From Rhodanobacter sp. FW104-R8 (GTDB lineage: Bacteria > Pseudomonadota > Gammaproteobacteria > Xanthomonadales > Rhodanobacteraceae): a DNA stretch of 64,000 nucleotides. The translations under genes and the position numbers were made by a program. Of the stretch, positions 1 through 8,322 are shown in pieces. The stretch spans positions 60,355-124,354 of the forward strand of contig NZ_LVJR01000026.1 of NCBI RefSeq assembly GCF_001617365.1, read 5' to 3'. How positions within the stretch are numbered: position 1 is the stretch's first letter; each line of letters opens with the position of its first letter. The notes beneath the pieces are model-generated. The model made no database searches and was not told the origin of the DNA. It worked only from the letters and a program-made list of their open reading frames with translations.

Positions 1-65
1 GCGCCGACCGTTTCGCCGCCGACGCCGACGCTGGCAGACAGGACACGCTGGATCAGGGCAATCAT
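1..65 (-). CDS. dtd: D-aminoacyl-tRNA deacylase, N-terminal fragment
   Basis: Only the first 21 codons lie in the window; the gene runs off the left edge. The start is ATG at 65-63 on the minus strand, and the reading begins MIALIQRVLSASVGVGGE. This matches the strongly conserved N-terminus of bacterial Dtd (MIALIQRV-ASV-V-GE). Dtd hydrolyses D-aminoacyl-tRNAs in the cytoplasm, recycling mischarged tRNA. The identification rests on this short but distinctive stretch. The rest of the gene, including the GP-containing active-site loop, cannot be seen. Confidence 0.8.
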   Translation of the reverse strand, partial: MIALIQRVLSASVGVGGETVG

Positions 66-70
66 CTGTT

Positions 71-98
71 CGGGATTCGGGATACGGGACTCGGGATT
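71..98. repeat. Short tandem heptamer repeat
   Basis: Four near-identical copies of CGGGATT follow one another directly upstream of the dtd start (third base-pair variants in copies 2 and 3). Such CGGGATTCGGGA runs occur between genes in xanthomonads (general knowledge). No function is evident. Copy number could vary between strains. Confidence 0.7.
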
Positions 99-156
99 CG
101 CAAGAGCATAAGCGATGGACGGCTGGCGGCGCGCGGCCCGCTACACTGGCGCCCCT

Positions 157-1038
157 ATGCGCATCGACATGTACCTCATCTACCTGCTGCTGCGCCTGCT
201 GGCGCTGCTGCCGCTGCGCGTGCTGCACGGCCTGGGCGCTGCCCTGGGCCGGCTGTTGCTGTGGCGTGGCGGCCGCACGGTGCACAACAGCGCGGCGAAC
301 CTGGCGATCGCGCGCCCGCAGCTGGACGGCGCGGCGCGGGCGGCGCTGCTGCGCGAGGTGCTGGCCGAAAGCGGCAAGTCCGCCAGCGAGATCGTCAAGG
401 TCTGGGGCGCGGGCGCCGGGCGCGCGCTGGCGCTGGTGCGCGAGGTGCGCGGCGAGGCCTTGCTGGACGCGGCGCTGGCCGCGGGCAAGGGCGTGATCAT
501 CGCCGCGCCGCATCTGGGCTGCTGGGAGCTGCTGAACTACTGGCTGTGCCGCAAGACGCCGATGGCGATCCTGTACCGGCCGCCGCGCATCGCCGCGATC
601 GAGGGCCTGCTGCGCAAGGTGCGCGGCGCGCTGGCGCCGGAGCAGGTGCGCGCCGACGGCGCCGGCGTGCGCACGCTGTACAAGCGGCTGGCCGCGGGCG
701 GCACGGTCGGCATCCTGCCGGACCAGAAGCCGCGCGCGGGCGAGGGCCAGGTCGCGCCGTTCTTCGGCCGCGACGCGCTGACCATGGTGCTGCTGCCGCG
801 GCTGGCCGCGCGTACCGGGGCGACCGTGCTGTACGCGTTCGCCGAACGGTTGCCGCGCGGCGCCGGCTATCGCATCCACCTGCTGCCGGCGCCGGGCGGG
901 CTGGCCGACGCCGACCTGGGCGTGGCCTGTAGCGCGCTCAACCGGGGGGTGCAGGAATGCGTGGAGCTGGCTTTCACGCAGTACCAGTGGCAGTACAAGC
1001 GCTACTCGGCGGATGGCCTGGTCAGCCCGTACGACTGA
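157..1038 (+). CDS. LpxL/HtrB-type lysophospholipid acyltransferase
   Basis: A 293-residue protein of the lipid A late-acyltransferase family, which transfers an acyl chain from acyl-ACP to lipid A or a lysophospholipid at the inner membrane. It has one N-terminal hydrophobic segment (about residues 5-25) followed by the family's catalytic H-x4-E box (HLGCWE, about residue 125). The downstream LPDQKPR segment matches the family block that is usually DQ. The length is typical. I chose ATG 157; ATG 169 is also possible. A TACACT hexamer at 142-147 would put the transcript start almost on the first ATG, so the mRNA could be nearly leaderless (inference). Being next to the LPS block fits a role in lipid A acylation, but the exact position acylated cannot be told from sequence. 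Confidence 0.82.
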   Translation: MRIDMYLIYLLLRLLALLPLRVLHGLGAALGRLLLWRGGRTVHNSAANLAIARPQLDGAARAALLREVLAESGKSASEIVKVWGAGAGRALALVREVRGEALLDAALAAGKGVIIAAPHLGCWELLNYWLCRKTPMAILYRPPRIAAIEGLLRKVRGALAPEQVRADGAGVRTLYKRLAAGGTVGILPDQKPRAGEGQVAPFFGRDALTMVLLPRLAARTGATVLYAFAERLPRGAGYRIHLLPAPGGLADADLGVACSALNRGVQECVELAFTQYQWQYKRYSADGLVSPYD

Positions 1039-1059
1039 GCGAACGGGTAGGGGCACACT

Positions 1060-1279
1060 CCGTCCACAAGGGACTTCCTTCGGTCGTGCGTGAATGCTCT
1101 TGAGGGTTGATTACAACCAAAAGCATTCGCGCACAGGGTGCGCTCTACAGTTTCGTAGGGCGGACACCGTCCGCCGGCTCTTCGACAATGCGCCACGGCC
1201 GAGGGCGGCGGACAGTGTCCGCCCTGCGAAGCCAAGGCAAGGGCATCGCGCACGACCGAAGGAAGTCCCTTGTGGACGG
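1060..1279. repeat. Composite nested inverted-repeat element
   Basis: A perfect 31-base inverted repeat (1060-1090 and 1249-1279) encloses three further hairpins: 1087-1099 with 1122-1134 (one mismatch), a small GGTTG/CAACC stem at 1105-1118, and a GGGCGGACA-type pair at about 1155-1175 and 1206-1228. The whole unit fills the gap between two convergent genes. It resembles the composite REP/BIME-type elements of xanthomonads, but no transposase is present here. Confidence 0.8.
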
Positions 1280-1285
1280 GGCGCG

Positions 1286-1612
1286 CTACCGCTGGGCCTT
1301 CTCCAGCCGGCGCAGGAACACGCCCATTTCCTTCTCGGCCTGCTTGTCGCCGCGAAGGGCGGCGGCGGCGATGCCGCTGCGCCAGGCGTCGGCGGCGGCG
1401 ATTTCGTCGCCGTGGGCCAGGCAGGCCTTGCCGAGCAGCTTCCATGCCGCCGAATAGGTCGGATCGAAGCCGAGCGCGCGGCGCAGTTCGTCGACCGCGG
1501 CGCCGGCGTCGCCTTCGGCTAGCAGCGCGCTGCCCAGCGAGAAGCGCAGCAGCGCGCCGTCGCGCGGGCCGCCGCATTGCTGGCGCAGGCTGGCGATCAG
1601 GTTCGCGCTCAT
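1286..1612 (-). CDS. Small tetratricopeptide-repeat protein
   Basis: A 108-residue protein made of about two to three TPR units (residues ~20-90), recognisable by the W/L-G-Y-A-F-style pattern in ALLAEGDAGAAVDELRRAL and in WKLLGKACLAHGDEIAAADA. There is no signal peptide or catalytic domain, so it probably mediates protein-protein contacts. Its ATG overlaps the stop codon of the upstream GT39 gene by 4 bases, which implies co-translation with that membrane glycosyltransferase. Its function is unknown. The 3' end abuts the composite inverted-repeat element. Confidence 0.75.
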   Translation of the reverse strand: MSANLIASLRQQCGGPRDGALLRFSLGSALLAEGDAGAAVDELRRALGFDPTYSAAWKLLGKACLAHGDEIAAADAWRSGIAAAALRGDKQAEKEMGVFLRRLEKAQR

Positions 1613-3339
1613 GGCTGGGTGCGGTAGCGCCAGTCGTCGGCCGGGTAGACCCGGGTCGGCTGCGCGGGTTCGGGCGGGGTGTGGCCGCTGCGCAGGTCGG
1701 CCAGCGAGACGGCGGGCCAGGCCACCAGCCAGGAGGAGCGGAACGGCTGCGCCAGCAGGGCGTAGCGCAGGTCGTTCGCGTCCGGCCTGTGCACGTGCAG
1801 CACGATCACGCCGTCCGGGTGGGCGCGGGCGAAATCCTGTATGGCCTGGTCACCGAACAGTTCGCTGATCGGCCGGGTCAGCCGCCCCTCGAAATGGAAC
1901 TGGCCTTCGTAGTTGCCGGTGTAGGCGAGCGGGTGGCCGGCCTGTTCGGCGGCGCCGAGCAGGTGGGCGATCGGGCGCAGGTCGAAACGTGGCCACAGGG
2001 TCAGCGTGAACAGCGCGTTGAGCGCGAGCACGCCGACCAGCCCGGCCACCGCCAGCCGACGCAGCTCGCCGCGGCCGCGCAGCAGCAGCAGGCCGCCGAG
2101 CAACAGGAACACCACGCTGAAGTAGCGGCTGTACGGCGCCGCCGAGTCGACCCACTCGCCGTGCAGGCGGTTGCTCGCCACCAGCAGCGGCAGCATGAAC
2201 AGCGCCACGGCGAACGCGATGCCGCCCACGCCCAGCGGCCACGTGCCGAGCCAGCCGTTGCCGGCCAGGTTCGGCCGGCGCTCGCGCAGCACGGCGATCG
2301 CGCCGGCCATCAGCAGCGCGGCGCCGGCGAGTTCCGGCAGCGGGTAGTACAGCTGCTTGCCGCTGATCAGCGAAAACACCACGAAGGTGGGCAGCAGCCA
2401 GCACAGCGCAAAGCGCAGGCCCGGTTCCAGCGGCCGGCGCAGGCCGGCCACGGCCACCCAGATCCGCGGCCAGCCGCTGAACGGGAACAGCATCAGCGGC
2501 AGCCACAGCAGGTAGAACCAGAACGGCTCGGCGTGGTTCTGCAGGTCCTTGCCGGCGGCCAGCTTGTCGACCACGCGGCCGGCAGTCTGGGTGAAGAACA
2601 GCCGCTGCCGGTACGCCTCGCCGCCGGAGAAGCCGGCCGGCAGCGCCCATGCCAGCAGCATCGCGCCGCCGAGCAGCAGCGCCAGCGCGCCGCGGCCGTA
2701 CCAGCGCGCGCGGTGGCGGTCGGCCCAGTCGTTCCACAACGGGCCGAGCAGCCAGGGGAAGGCCACGTGCAGCAGCATCACCGGCCCCTTGGTCAGCAGT
2801 CCCAGGCCCACGCACACGCCGAACAGCAGCCAGCGCGGCTCGGCCCGCTGCGTCTTCGGGGTCAGGCACAGCAGGGCGGCGAGCGCCCACGTGGCCAGCA
2901 GCACGTCGTACATGATCTGCAGGCCGAACAGGAACGCGTAGCCGAATGCCAGCAACATCCACGGCGTCGCCTTGGCCATCCACGGCCGGTTCGGGAACAG
3001 TCGCCGCGCCAGCAGCGAGGCCAGCACCAGCTGCGCGCCGCCCACCAGCACCTCGAGCACGCGCGGCCACGCGTCGCTGACGCCGAACGCGAACCAGCCG
3101 GCATGGATCAGCCAGAACAGCAGCGGCGCCTTCTCGCTGTACGGCTGGCCGTTGATGTGCGGCACCAGCCAGTGGCCCTGGTTCCACATCTCCCAGGCCA
3201 CCGCCAGGGTGCGGGTGGAATACAGCGGCATCGGCCCGTGCGAGAAGATCGCCAGCAGCGCCACGGCGGCCCACAGCGGCAGCCAGGGCCAGACGGCGCG
3301 CAGTTGTTCGGAACGGCTGTAGGAGGGGCTCAATGACAC
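1609..3339 (-). CDS. GT39 (ArnT-like) membrane glycosyltransferase, atypical active site
   Basis: A polytopic inner-membrane protein of about 576 residues with roughly a dozen hydrophobic helices and the PMT/ArnT layout: N-terminal helix, periplasmic loop, helix bundle and soluble C-terminal part. ArnT-like enzymes move a sugar from undecaprenyl phosphate to LPS or protein. In this copy the usual acidic pair of the first periplasmic loop (DE-x-RYA-x4-EM) reads YSTRTLAVAWEM, so the key Asp/Glu appear replaced. The later EKAPLLFW block is kept. The start is uncertain: TTG 3399, GTG 3339 or TTG 3333. I favour 3339 because a TAGAAT -10 hexamer lies at 3368-3373. A 4-base overlap links it to the TPR gene downstream. 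Confidence 0.75.
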   Translation of the reverse strand: MSLSPSYSRSEQLRAVWPWLPLWAAVALLAIFSHGPMPLYSTRTLAVAWEMWNQGHWLVPHINGQPYSEKAPLLFWLIHAGWFAFGVSDAWPRVLEVLVGGAQLVLASLLARRLFPNRPWMAKATPWMLLAFGYAFLFGLQIMYDVLLATWALAALLCLTPKTQRAEPRWLLFGVCVGLGLLTKGPVMLLHVAFPWLLGPLWNDWADRHRARWYGRGALALLLGGAMLLAWALPAGFSGGEAYRQRLFFTQTAGRVVDKLAAGKDLQNHAEPFWFYLLWLPLMLFPFSGWPRIWVAVAGLRRPLEPGLRFALCWLLPTFVVFSLISGKQLYYPLPELAGAALLMAGAIAVLRERRPNLAGNGWLGTWPLGVGGIAFAVALFMLPLLVASNRLHGEWVDSAAPYSRYFSVVFLLLGGLLLLRGRGELRRLAVAGLVGVLALNALFTLTLWPRFDLRPIAHLLGAAEQAGHPLAYTGNYEGQFHFEGRLTRPISELFGDQAIQDFARAHPDGVIVLHVHRPDANDLRYALLAQPFRSSWLVAWPAVSLADLRSGHTPPEPAQPTRVYPADDWRYRTQP

Positions 3340-3367
3340 GGGCAGGCTCTTGGCGGGCTGGAGACGG

Positions 3368-3373
3368 ATTCTA
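3368..3373 (-). promoter_or_regulatory. Putative -10 element of the GT39 gene
   Basis: TAGAAT on the minus strand, about 30 bases upstream of the GTG start at 3339. No clear -35 hexamer is present 16-18 bases away. The same hexamer occurs upstream of the genes starting at 5406 and 40367, which supports it modestly. Confidence 0.35.
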
Positions 3374-3418
3374 GACTGCGCGAGGCGGCGGCAAGGCAAC
3401 CGGGCCCGGGCACCCGGC

Positions 3419-4450
3419 TCAGGCCGGGCCCCAGTAGCCGATGCGCCGGCGGATCTTCAGCTTGCGCCACAGGTTCAGCGGCTTGCGCCGGCGGTTGCGC
3501 GCGCCGGCGGCAACGAAGCTGTCGATCGCGTCCAGCACGCGTTCGCTGGAGCGGCCGTCGCGGTAGGGGTGGATCGCGTCGGCGTACCCGCGGATCGCCT
3601 GCAGCAGTTCCGGTGGACGCGCCAGCGCGCGCTCGATCGCGCTCTCGAACTGCGCCGGGTCGTCGATGTCGATCAGCTGCGGGCCGGGCCGGCGGTTCCT
3701 GAACGTCACCACCGGCTTGCCGGTGAGCAGGAACTCGTTGAGCGCCGAGGAGGTGTCCGAGCACATCATGTCCACCTGCGGGAACAGCTCCAGGATGTTG
3801 TCGTTCCCGGCGAAGCTGAGGTACTCGTTCTGCAGCGCCTTGAACTTCGCGGTGGTGTCGGGGTTCATCTTCGGGTGGAAAGTGACGATCCAGCGCCAGC
3901 GGCCGTCGCGCGACAGCCGCTTCACTTCCTCGTACAGCGTCTCCGCCGCGCTCCACGAGGGCGAGAAGGTGGAGTGGTACAGGATCACCGGCGGCCGGCG
4001 CACCGGCGGCAGCGGGCCGGTGATCTCCTTCATGAAGGGGTCGAGCTTGGGGAAGCCGGTCTCGATGACGCTGAAGTGGCCCACCTTGTCGGCGATCGCC
4101 TGGAACTGCGCAGTGTCGCGCGGGCCGGTGGTGCAGTACAGGTCGAAGAAGCCGCGCACGTAGATGTGCCGCGGCTTGCCGGCATCGAAGCCATGGAAGG
4201 TCTCGACCTTCACGCCGGGAAAGAAGTGCGGCACCACGTTGGACGAGGTGATCACCGCCAGCGGCTGCCACGCGCGCACCTCGGCCACCGTCAGCAGGCG
4301 CTCGCCCGCGACCAGGTCTTCGGCGCCGGGGCCGTCGAAGAACCACGCGGCCTCGTCGCCGCGGGCGCGGATCGCCTCCTGCAGCGGGCGCAGGATGGCC
4401 AGCGCATAGCGCTCGGAACCGTAGAGGAGGTAGTGCTTTTTGGAAGACAT
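3419..4450 (-). CDS. CDP-glycerol glycerophosphotransferase-like (TagB/TagF family) protein
   Basis: A 343-residue soluble protein without signal peptide. Family features are the HGF motif in VETFHGFDAGK (about residue 85), the YHSTFSPSW nucleotide-site block (about 165), and SDTSSALNEFLLTGKP (about 235), the signature C-terminal block of CDP-glycerol:polyglycerophosphate transferases. Related enzymes build teichoic acids in Gram-positives. In Gram-negatives, homologues are found in LPS and capsule loci and may add glycerol-phosphate or a similar alditol-phosphate to a surface glycan (family knowledge; the actual donor is unknown). It lies in the LPS block upstream of the GT39 gene, in the same direction. 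The basic C-terminus (RRRKPLNLWRKLKIRRR) may bind membrane. Confidence 0.75.
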   Translation of the reverse strand: MSSKKHYLLYGSERYALAILRPLQEAIRARGDEAAWFFDGPGAEDLVAGERLLTVAEVRAWQPLAVITSSNVVPHFFPGVKVETFHGFDAGKPRHIYVRGFFDLYCTTGPRDTAQFQAIADKVGHFSVIETGFPKLDPFMKEITGPLPPVRRPPVILYHSTFSPSWSAAETLYEEVKRLSRDGRWRWIVTFHPKMNPDTTAKFKALQNEYLSFAGNDNILELFPQVDMMCSDTSSALNEFLLTGKPVVTFRNRRPGPQLIDIDDPAQFESAIERALARPPELLQAIRGYADAIHPYRDGRSSERVLDAIDSFVAAGARNRRRKPLNLWRKLKIRRRIGYWGPA

Positions 4451-4504
4451 CGCGGGATTTGGAATCGTGAAGTGTGCTTGACACAGTTTATGGCCAGCCC
4501 TGAC

Positions 4505-4541
4505 ACCCTCTCCTCAATCCTCTCCCGGAGGGAGAGGAGGC
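4505..4541. repeat. Dispersed CT-rich palindromic repeat
   Basis: CTCTCCC-GGA-GGGAGAG hairpin (4520-4536) preceded by a CCCTCTCCTCAATCC run. It is related to the repeats at 45791-45930 and 59374-59477 and to a small copy at about 57453-57467. It lies between two minus-strand genes and could act as a terminator or processing site. Confidence 0.6.
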
Positions 4542-4590
4542 GAAGGTGCCGTGCGGTTTCGTTGCCTCGTGCATTGCGGTGGACTTGTGT

Positions 4591-5406
4591 TCAGCGATCT
4601 ATGTGATGTTTGTTCAATAAATCGGTCGCATCCGCGACCGATTTGGGGTTGTTGACCATCTCGTAGTAGCGCATGCGCTTGTACAGCGCGTAGCTGGCCG
4701 CGGTCTGCGCGATCAGGAAGCCGCGCCAGCCGTCCAGGAAGGCCAGCCGGAACAGGTAGTCCTTGACGAAGGCCAGCAGGTAGACGAACGGCGCCTGCCA
4801 CATCCGCACCGGCTTGCCCTTGTCCAGCCAGTCGCGGCATTTCAGCTCGGCGTAGCGCAGCACCTTCAGCTGCTTGTGCGGCAGGGTCGGGTTGTTGGCG
4901 TGGTCGAACGGGGCGCGCAGGGTCGGCGCGGCGCCCTCGAAACGCAGCGATTCGTGTACCCGCGCATCGCTCCAGCGCGCGCGGCCGCGGTGGTACAGCC
5001 GCGCCAGCTTCTCGCCCACCGACGGGCGGTACCAGCGCATCGGCCGCCCCATGTAGATCGTGCGCCGGCGCAGGTACGCCGCCGGCGCATCGCCGGCCAT
5101 CAGTGCCGGCAGGCGCTGCTGCAGTTCCGCGGCGAGTTCCGGGCTGAGGTATTCGTCGGCGTCCAGCACCAGGATCCAGTCGTGCGCGCACTGTGTGGTG
5201 GCGAAGTTGCGCTGCGCGCCGAAGCCCAGCCAGTCCTGGTGCACCACGCGCGCGCCGCGCGCCTGCGCGATCGCCACGGTATCGTCGTCGCTGCCGGAGT
5301 CGACCACCAGCTTCTCGGCCGCGAACGGCACGCTGTCCAGGCAGCGCGCGATGCTCCCGGCCTCGTTGCGGGTGATGACGGCAAGGGTCAGCGGCAGGGT
5401 GGGCAT
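4591..5406 (-). CDS. WaaE/KdtX-type family 2 glycosyltransferase
   Basis: A 271-residue GT-A fold enzyme. The N-terminal Rossmann half begins LAVITRNEAGSIARCLDSV. It has a donor-binding VDSGSDDDT segment (about residue 37) and the DADEYLSPEL metal/catalytic block (DxD-like DAD, about 82). The middle and C-terminal parts (RWYRPSVGEKLARLYHRG; HANNPTLPHKQLKVLRYAE) match the WaaE/KdtX branch, which adds a hexose to the LPS inner core on the cytoplasmic face. The length is typical. A TAGAAT -10 hexamer ends only 6 bases before the ATG, so the message may be leaderless. The gene is divergent from the UDP-glucuronate decarboxylase gene. Confidence 0.82.
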   Translation of the reverse strand: MPTLPLTLAVITRNEAGSIARCLDSVPFAAEKLVVDSGSDDDTVAIAQARGARVVHQDWLGFGAQRNFATTQCAHDWILVLDADEYLSPELAAELQQRLPALMAGDAPAAYLRRRTIYMGRPMRWYRPSVGEKLARLYHRGRARWSDARVHESLRFEGAAPTLRAPFDHANNPTLPHKQLKVLRYAELKCRDWLDKGKPVRMWQAPFVYLLAFVKDYLFRLAFLDGWRGFLIAQTAASYALYKRMRYYEMVNNPKSVADATDLLNKHHIDR

Positions 5407-5412
5407 GCGCGG

Positions 5413-5418
5413 ATTCTA
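5413..5418 (-). promoter_or_regulatory. Putative -10 element of the WaaE-type gene
   Basis: TAGAAT on the minus strand, 6 bases before the ATG at 5406. This placement predicts a transcript starting at or next to the start codon. No recognisable -35 is present. Confidence 0.35.
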
Positions 5419-5475
5419 GCCGAAGCCCGTGCCGGCTCCGGCCGCGCCGGGCGGGGCGGATTTCCCGTTCAGCCG

Positions 5476-5533
5476 GGCCGGTCGCATCCTCGCGGGGAAA
5501 TCCATGACAATATTTGTCAACTTGCGACCGGCC
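5476..5533. promoter_or_regulatory. Palindromic operator candidate in the divergent promoter region
   Basis: The 15-base palindrome TGACAATATTTGTCA (5505-5519; 6-base arms, 3-base centre) lies within a perfect 11-base inverted repeat (GGCCGGTCGCA at 5476-5486 and its complement at 5523-5533). It sits between the divergent WaaE-type and UXS genes, where a dimeric repressor would be expected. The AT-rich core stands out from its GC-rich surroundings. The regulator is unknown. Confidence 0.5.
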
Positions 5534-5573
5534 GGGCCTCGCTGCCTGTTCTCTCATCCATCATCGGCATGCC

Positions 5574-6524
5574 ATGAAACGAACCCTCGTCACCGGTGGT
5601 GCCGGATTCCTCGGATCGCACCTGTGTGATCGCCTGCTTCGCGACGGCCACGAAGTGCTGTGCGTGGACAACTTCTTCACCGGCAGCAAGCGCAACGTGG
5701 CGCATCTGCTCACGCATCCGTACTTCGAGCTGATGCGGCACGACGTGACCTTCCCGCTGTACGTGGAGGTGGAGCGCATCTTCAACCTGGCCTGCCCGGC
5801 CTCGCCGGTGCACTACCAGCACGACCCGGTGCAGACCACCAAGACCAGCGTGCACGGCGCGATCAACATGCTGGGCCTGGCCAAGCGGGTGAAGGCGCGC
5901 ATCCTGCAGGCCTCCACCAGCGAGGTGTACGGCGACCCGGAGGTGCACCCGCAGGTCGAGGGCTACTGGGGCAGGGTGAACCCGATCGGCATCCGCAGCT
6001 GCTACGACGAGGGCAAGCGCTGCGCCGAGACGCTGTTCTTCGACTATTACCGCCAGCACGCGCTGGACATCAAGGTGGTGCGCATCTTCAATACCTACGG
6101 CCCGCGCATGCATCCGAACGACGGCCGGGTGGTGAGCAACTTCATCATGCAGGCGCTGCGCGGCGAGGACATCACCATCTACGGCGACGGCAGCCAGACC
6201 CGCAGCTTCTGCTACGTCGACGACCTGATCGAGGTGATCGTGCGCATGATGGAATCCGAACGCGGCTTCACCGGCCCGGTGAACATCGGCAACCCGGTCG
6301 AGCACACCATGCTGGAACTGGCCGAGAAAGTGATCGCCCTGGCCGGCGGCCGCTCGAAGCTGGTGTACAGGCCGCTGCCGTCGGACGACCCGCGCCAGCG
6401 CCAGCCGGACATCGGCGTGGCCCGCGACCGGCTCGGCTGGCAGCCGACGGTGGCGCTGGAGGACGGCCTGAAGGAAACCATCGGCTACTTCCGCCGGCTG
6501 CTGCAGGACGGTGCGGCGGCATGA
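5574..6524 (+). CDS. UDP-glucuronate decarboxylase (UDP-xylose synthase)
   Basis: A 316-residue extended SDR protein. It has the N-terminal NAD-binding [10 protein letters not shown] (residue ~7) and the [12 protein letters not shown] block characteristic of UDP-glucuronate decarboxylases. The catalytic YxxxK is in SCYDEGKR (about 142), followed by NTYGPRM. It oxidises and decarboxylates UDP-glucuronate to UDP-xylose in the cytoplasm, supplying a nucleotide sugar for surface glycans. ATG 5574 was chosen because the conserved [12 protein letters not shown] begins there; no good Shine-Dalgarno sequence is seen. The stop overlaps the next GT2 gene (ATGA), so the UXS and two glycosyltransferases form one operon. 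That makes a xylose-containing LPS or exopolysaccharide plausible (inference). Confidence 0.9.
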   Translation: MKRTLVTGGAGFLGSHLCDRLLRDGHEVLCVDNFFTGSKRNVAHLLTHPYFELMRHDVTFPLYVEVERIFNLACPASPVHYQHDPVQTTKTSVHGAINMLGLAKRVKARILQASTSEVYGDPEVHPQVEGYWGRVNPIGIRSCYDEGKRCAETLFFDYYRQHALDIKVVRIFNTYGPRMHPNDGRVVSNFIMQALRGEDITIYGDGSQTRSFCYVDDLIEVIVRMMESERGFTGPVNIGNPVEHTMLELAEKVIALAGGRSKLVYRPLPSDDPRQRQPDIGVARDRLGWQPTVALEDGLKETIGYFRRLLQDGAAA

Positions 6525-7447
6525 CCGGCTTTGCGGTCGTCATCACCAGCTACAACTACCGCGAGTTCGTCGGCCTGGCGATCGACGACGCGCTGGCGCA
6601 GACCCGCGCACCGATGCAGGTCATCGTGGTGGACGACGGCTCCACCGACGGCACCCCGGCCCACCTGCGCGAACGCTACGGCGCCGACCCGCGGGTGACC
6701 TTGCTGTGCGGCGACAACGGCGGCCAGCTCAGCGCGTTCCAGCGCGGCATGGCCCAGGTGCGGGCCGACGTGGTCTGCTTCCTCGACGCCGACGACCGCT
6801 GGGAGCCGGATTATCTCGCGCAGCTCGGCGCGCTCTACGACGCGCGCCGCGACATCGACTTCGTGTTTTCCGACATGCAGCTGTTCGGCGACGAGCAGCG
6901 CTGGATGGGCTGGGGCGGACGCTCGCAGGACCTCGGCTTCACCGTGATCAGCACCTACATGCTGATGCACTGGTACGGCGCGCCGACCTCGGCGTTGTCG
7001 ATGCGTGCCTCGTGGGCGCGCCGCACGCTGGAACTGCCCGCGCATCTCATCGGCACCTGGCGGCTGTCCGCCGACAACTGCCTGGTGTTCGGCGCCAGCG
7101 TGCTGGGCGCGCACAAGTACTACCTGCGCACCGGCGCCGTGCGTTACCGCATCCACGGCAAGAACGGCTGGTGGGGCAGGCAGACGCCGGCCAGCCGCTA
7201 CCTCAACCGGTTCCATTCGCGCTGCCTGATCGAGACCTACGCCAAAAGCATCGGCCTGGACGAGCGCTGCGTGGAAAGCGCCAAGTTCGAGTTCCGCACC
7301 AAGCCGGACCCGACCTGGAAGGAGGCGAAGCGCTACGCGAAACTGGCGCGGCTGCGCCGTGGCTCGTGGCTGGCCAACCAGGAACGCGCGCTGGCGATCC
7401 TGTGGCCGGCGCTGTGGCGCCGCCGCCGCGCGCCCGACGAGTCATGA
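6521..7447 (+). CDS. Family 2 glycosyltransferase
   Basis: A 308-residue GT-A enzyme. It begins [16 protein letters not shown], with [11 protein letters not shown] (about residue 36) and [10 protein letters not shown] (DxD motif, about 88) that bind the nucleotide-sugar and metal. The C-terminal half contains a conserved [14 protein letters not shown] block and a basic tail. It is translationally coupled to the UXS gene upstream (4-base overlap) and to the next GT2 gene. The sugar transferred cannot be assigned; a xylose-type donor is suggested only by context. Confidence 0.82.
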   Translation: MTGFAVVITSYNYREFVGLAIDDALAQTRAPMQVIVVDDGSTDGTPAHLRERYGADPRVTLLCGDNGGQLSAFQRGMAQVRADVVCFLDADDRWEPDYLAQLGALYDARRDIDFVFSDMQLFGDEQRWMGWGGRSQDLGFTVISTYMLMHWYGAPTSALSMRASWARRTLELPAHLIGTWRLSADNCLVFGASVLGAHKYYLRTGAVRYRIHGKNGWWGRQTPASRYLNRFHSRCLIETYAKSIGLDERCVESAKFEFRTKPDPTWKEAKRYAKLARLRRGSWLANQERALAILWPALWRRRRAPDES

Positions 7448-8322
7448 GGCCGGACGGGATCGCCGCGATGCGCATCAGCGTTGCCGTCATCACCTACAAC
7501 TGGCCCGAGGCGCTGGCGCTGGTGTTGCACGCGCTCGCGGCACAGACCGAGCTGCCCCACGAGGTGATCGTCACCGACGACGGCTCGCAACCGGCCACGC
7601 GCGAACTGCTCGAGCGCATGGCGCGGGACTATCCGGTGCGCCTGGTGCACCTGTGGCAGCCGGACGACGGCGCGCGCATGAGCCGCGCGCGCAACCGCGC
7701 GATCGCCGCCGCGCAGGGCGACTACGTGATCCTGCTCGACGGCGACATGGTGGCCGAGCCGCACTTCGTCGCCGACCACCGCGCGTTCGCGCGCCGCGGC
7801 TGTTTCGTGCAGGGCTCGCGCGTGCTCACCGACGCCGCGCTGACCCGACGCATGCTGGAACGGGAGGTGACGATGCCGGGCTTCTTCAGCCGCGGCATCG
7901 AGCGGCGCCGGCACACCCTGCGCCTGCCGCTGCTGGCGCGCTGGTATGCCCGGCCCGGCACCAAGCGGCGCGGCATCAAGAGCTGCAACATGGCGTTCTG
8001 GCGCGACGACCTGCTGCGCGTGAACGGCTTCAACGAGACGATGACCGGCTGGGGCCGCGAGGACACCGAGCTGGCGCTGCGCGCGTTCCATGCCGGCCTG
8101 CTGCGGCGCGAGCTGCGCTTCAGCGGGCTGGCCACGCACCTCTACCATCGCACCCGCAAGCACGTGGTCGGCAACCCGAACGACCGCATCGTGGACGACA
8201 CCCGCGCACGCGGCCTGGTGCGCTGCGAATTCGGCGTCGACCGGCACCTGGCCGAGTTTGCCGTGCCGCCGGCCGACCTGCGCGAGCTCGTGCGCGGGCG
8301 CGACGCCGGTCAGAGCAGCTGA
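7444..8322 (+). CDS. Family 2 glycosyltransferase with galactosyltransferase-type C-terminal domain
   Basis: A 292-residue enzyme, third gene of the UXS operon, overlapping its predecessor by ATGA. ATG 7468 (MRISVAVITYN) is an alternative start. N-terminal GT2 features are VIVTDDGSQP and the metal-binding LLDGDMV (DxD). The C-terminal half has NMAFWRDDLLRVNGFNE and GWGREDTELALR, the ED-containing block of the Glyco_transf_7C domain found in galactosyl- and chondroitin-type transferases. Its 3' end overlaps by 13 bases the 3' end of the convergent GT4 gene. The donor and acceptor are unknown, but it is probably part of LPS core or O-chain assembly. Confidence 0.82.
   Translation: MRPDGIAAMRISVAVITYNWPEALALVLHALAAQTELPHEVIVTDDGSQPATRELLERMARDYPVRLVHLWQPDDGARMSRARNRAIAAAQGDYVILLDGDMVAEPHFVADHRAFARRGCFVQGSRVLTDAALTRRMLEREVTMPGFFSRGIERRRHTLRLPLLARWYARPGTKRRGIKSCNMAFWRDDLLRVNGFNETMTGWGREDTELALRAFHAGLLRRELRFSGLATHLYHRTRKHVVGNPNDRIVDDTRARGLVRCEFGVDRHLAEFAVPPADLRELVRGRDAGQSS

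Noticed and set aside
1270..3336. 688-codon plus frame antisense to the GT39 gene
   Set aside because: Gln/His/Arg-rich shadow of a membrane protein gene; no start signal or domain.
8310..8322. Frame error at the convergent overlap of two glycosyltransferase genes
   Set aside because: Both genes have complete C-termini; a 13-base tail-to-tail overlap is common in compact genomes.
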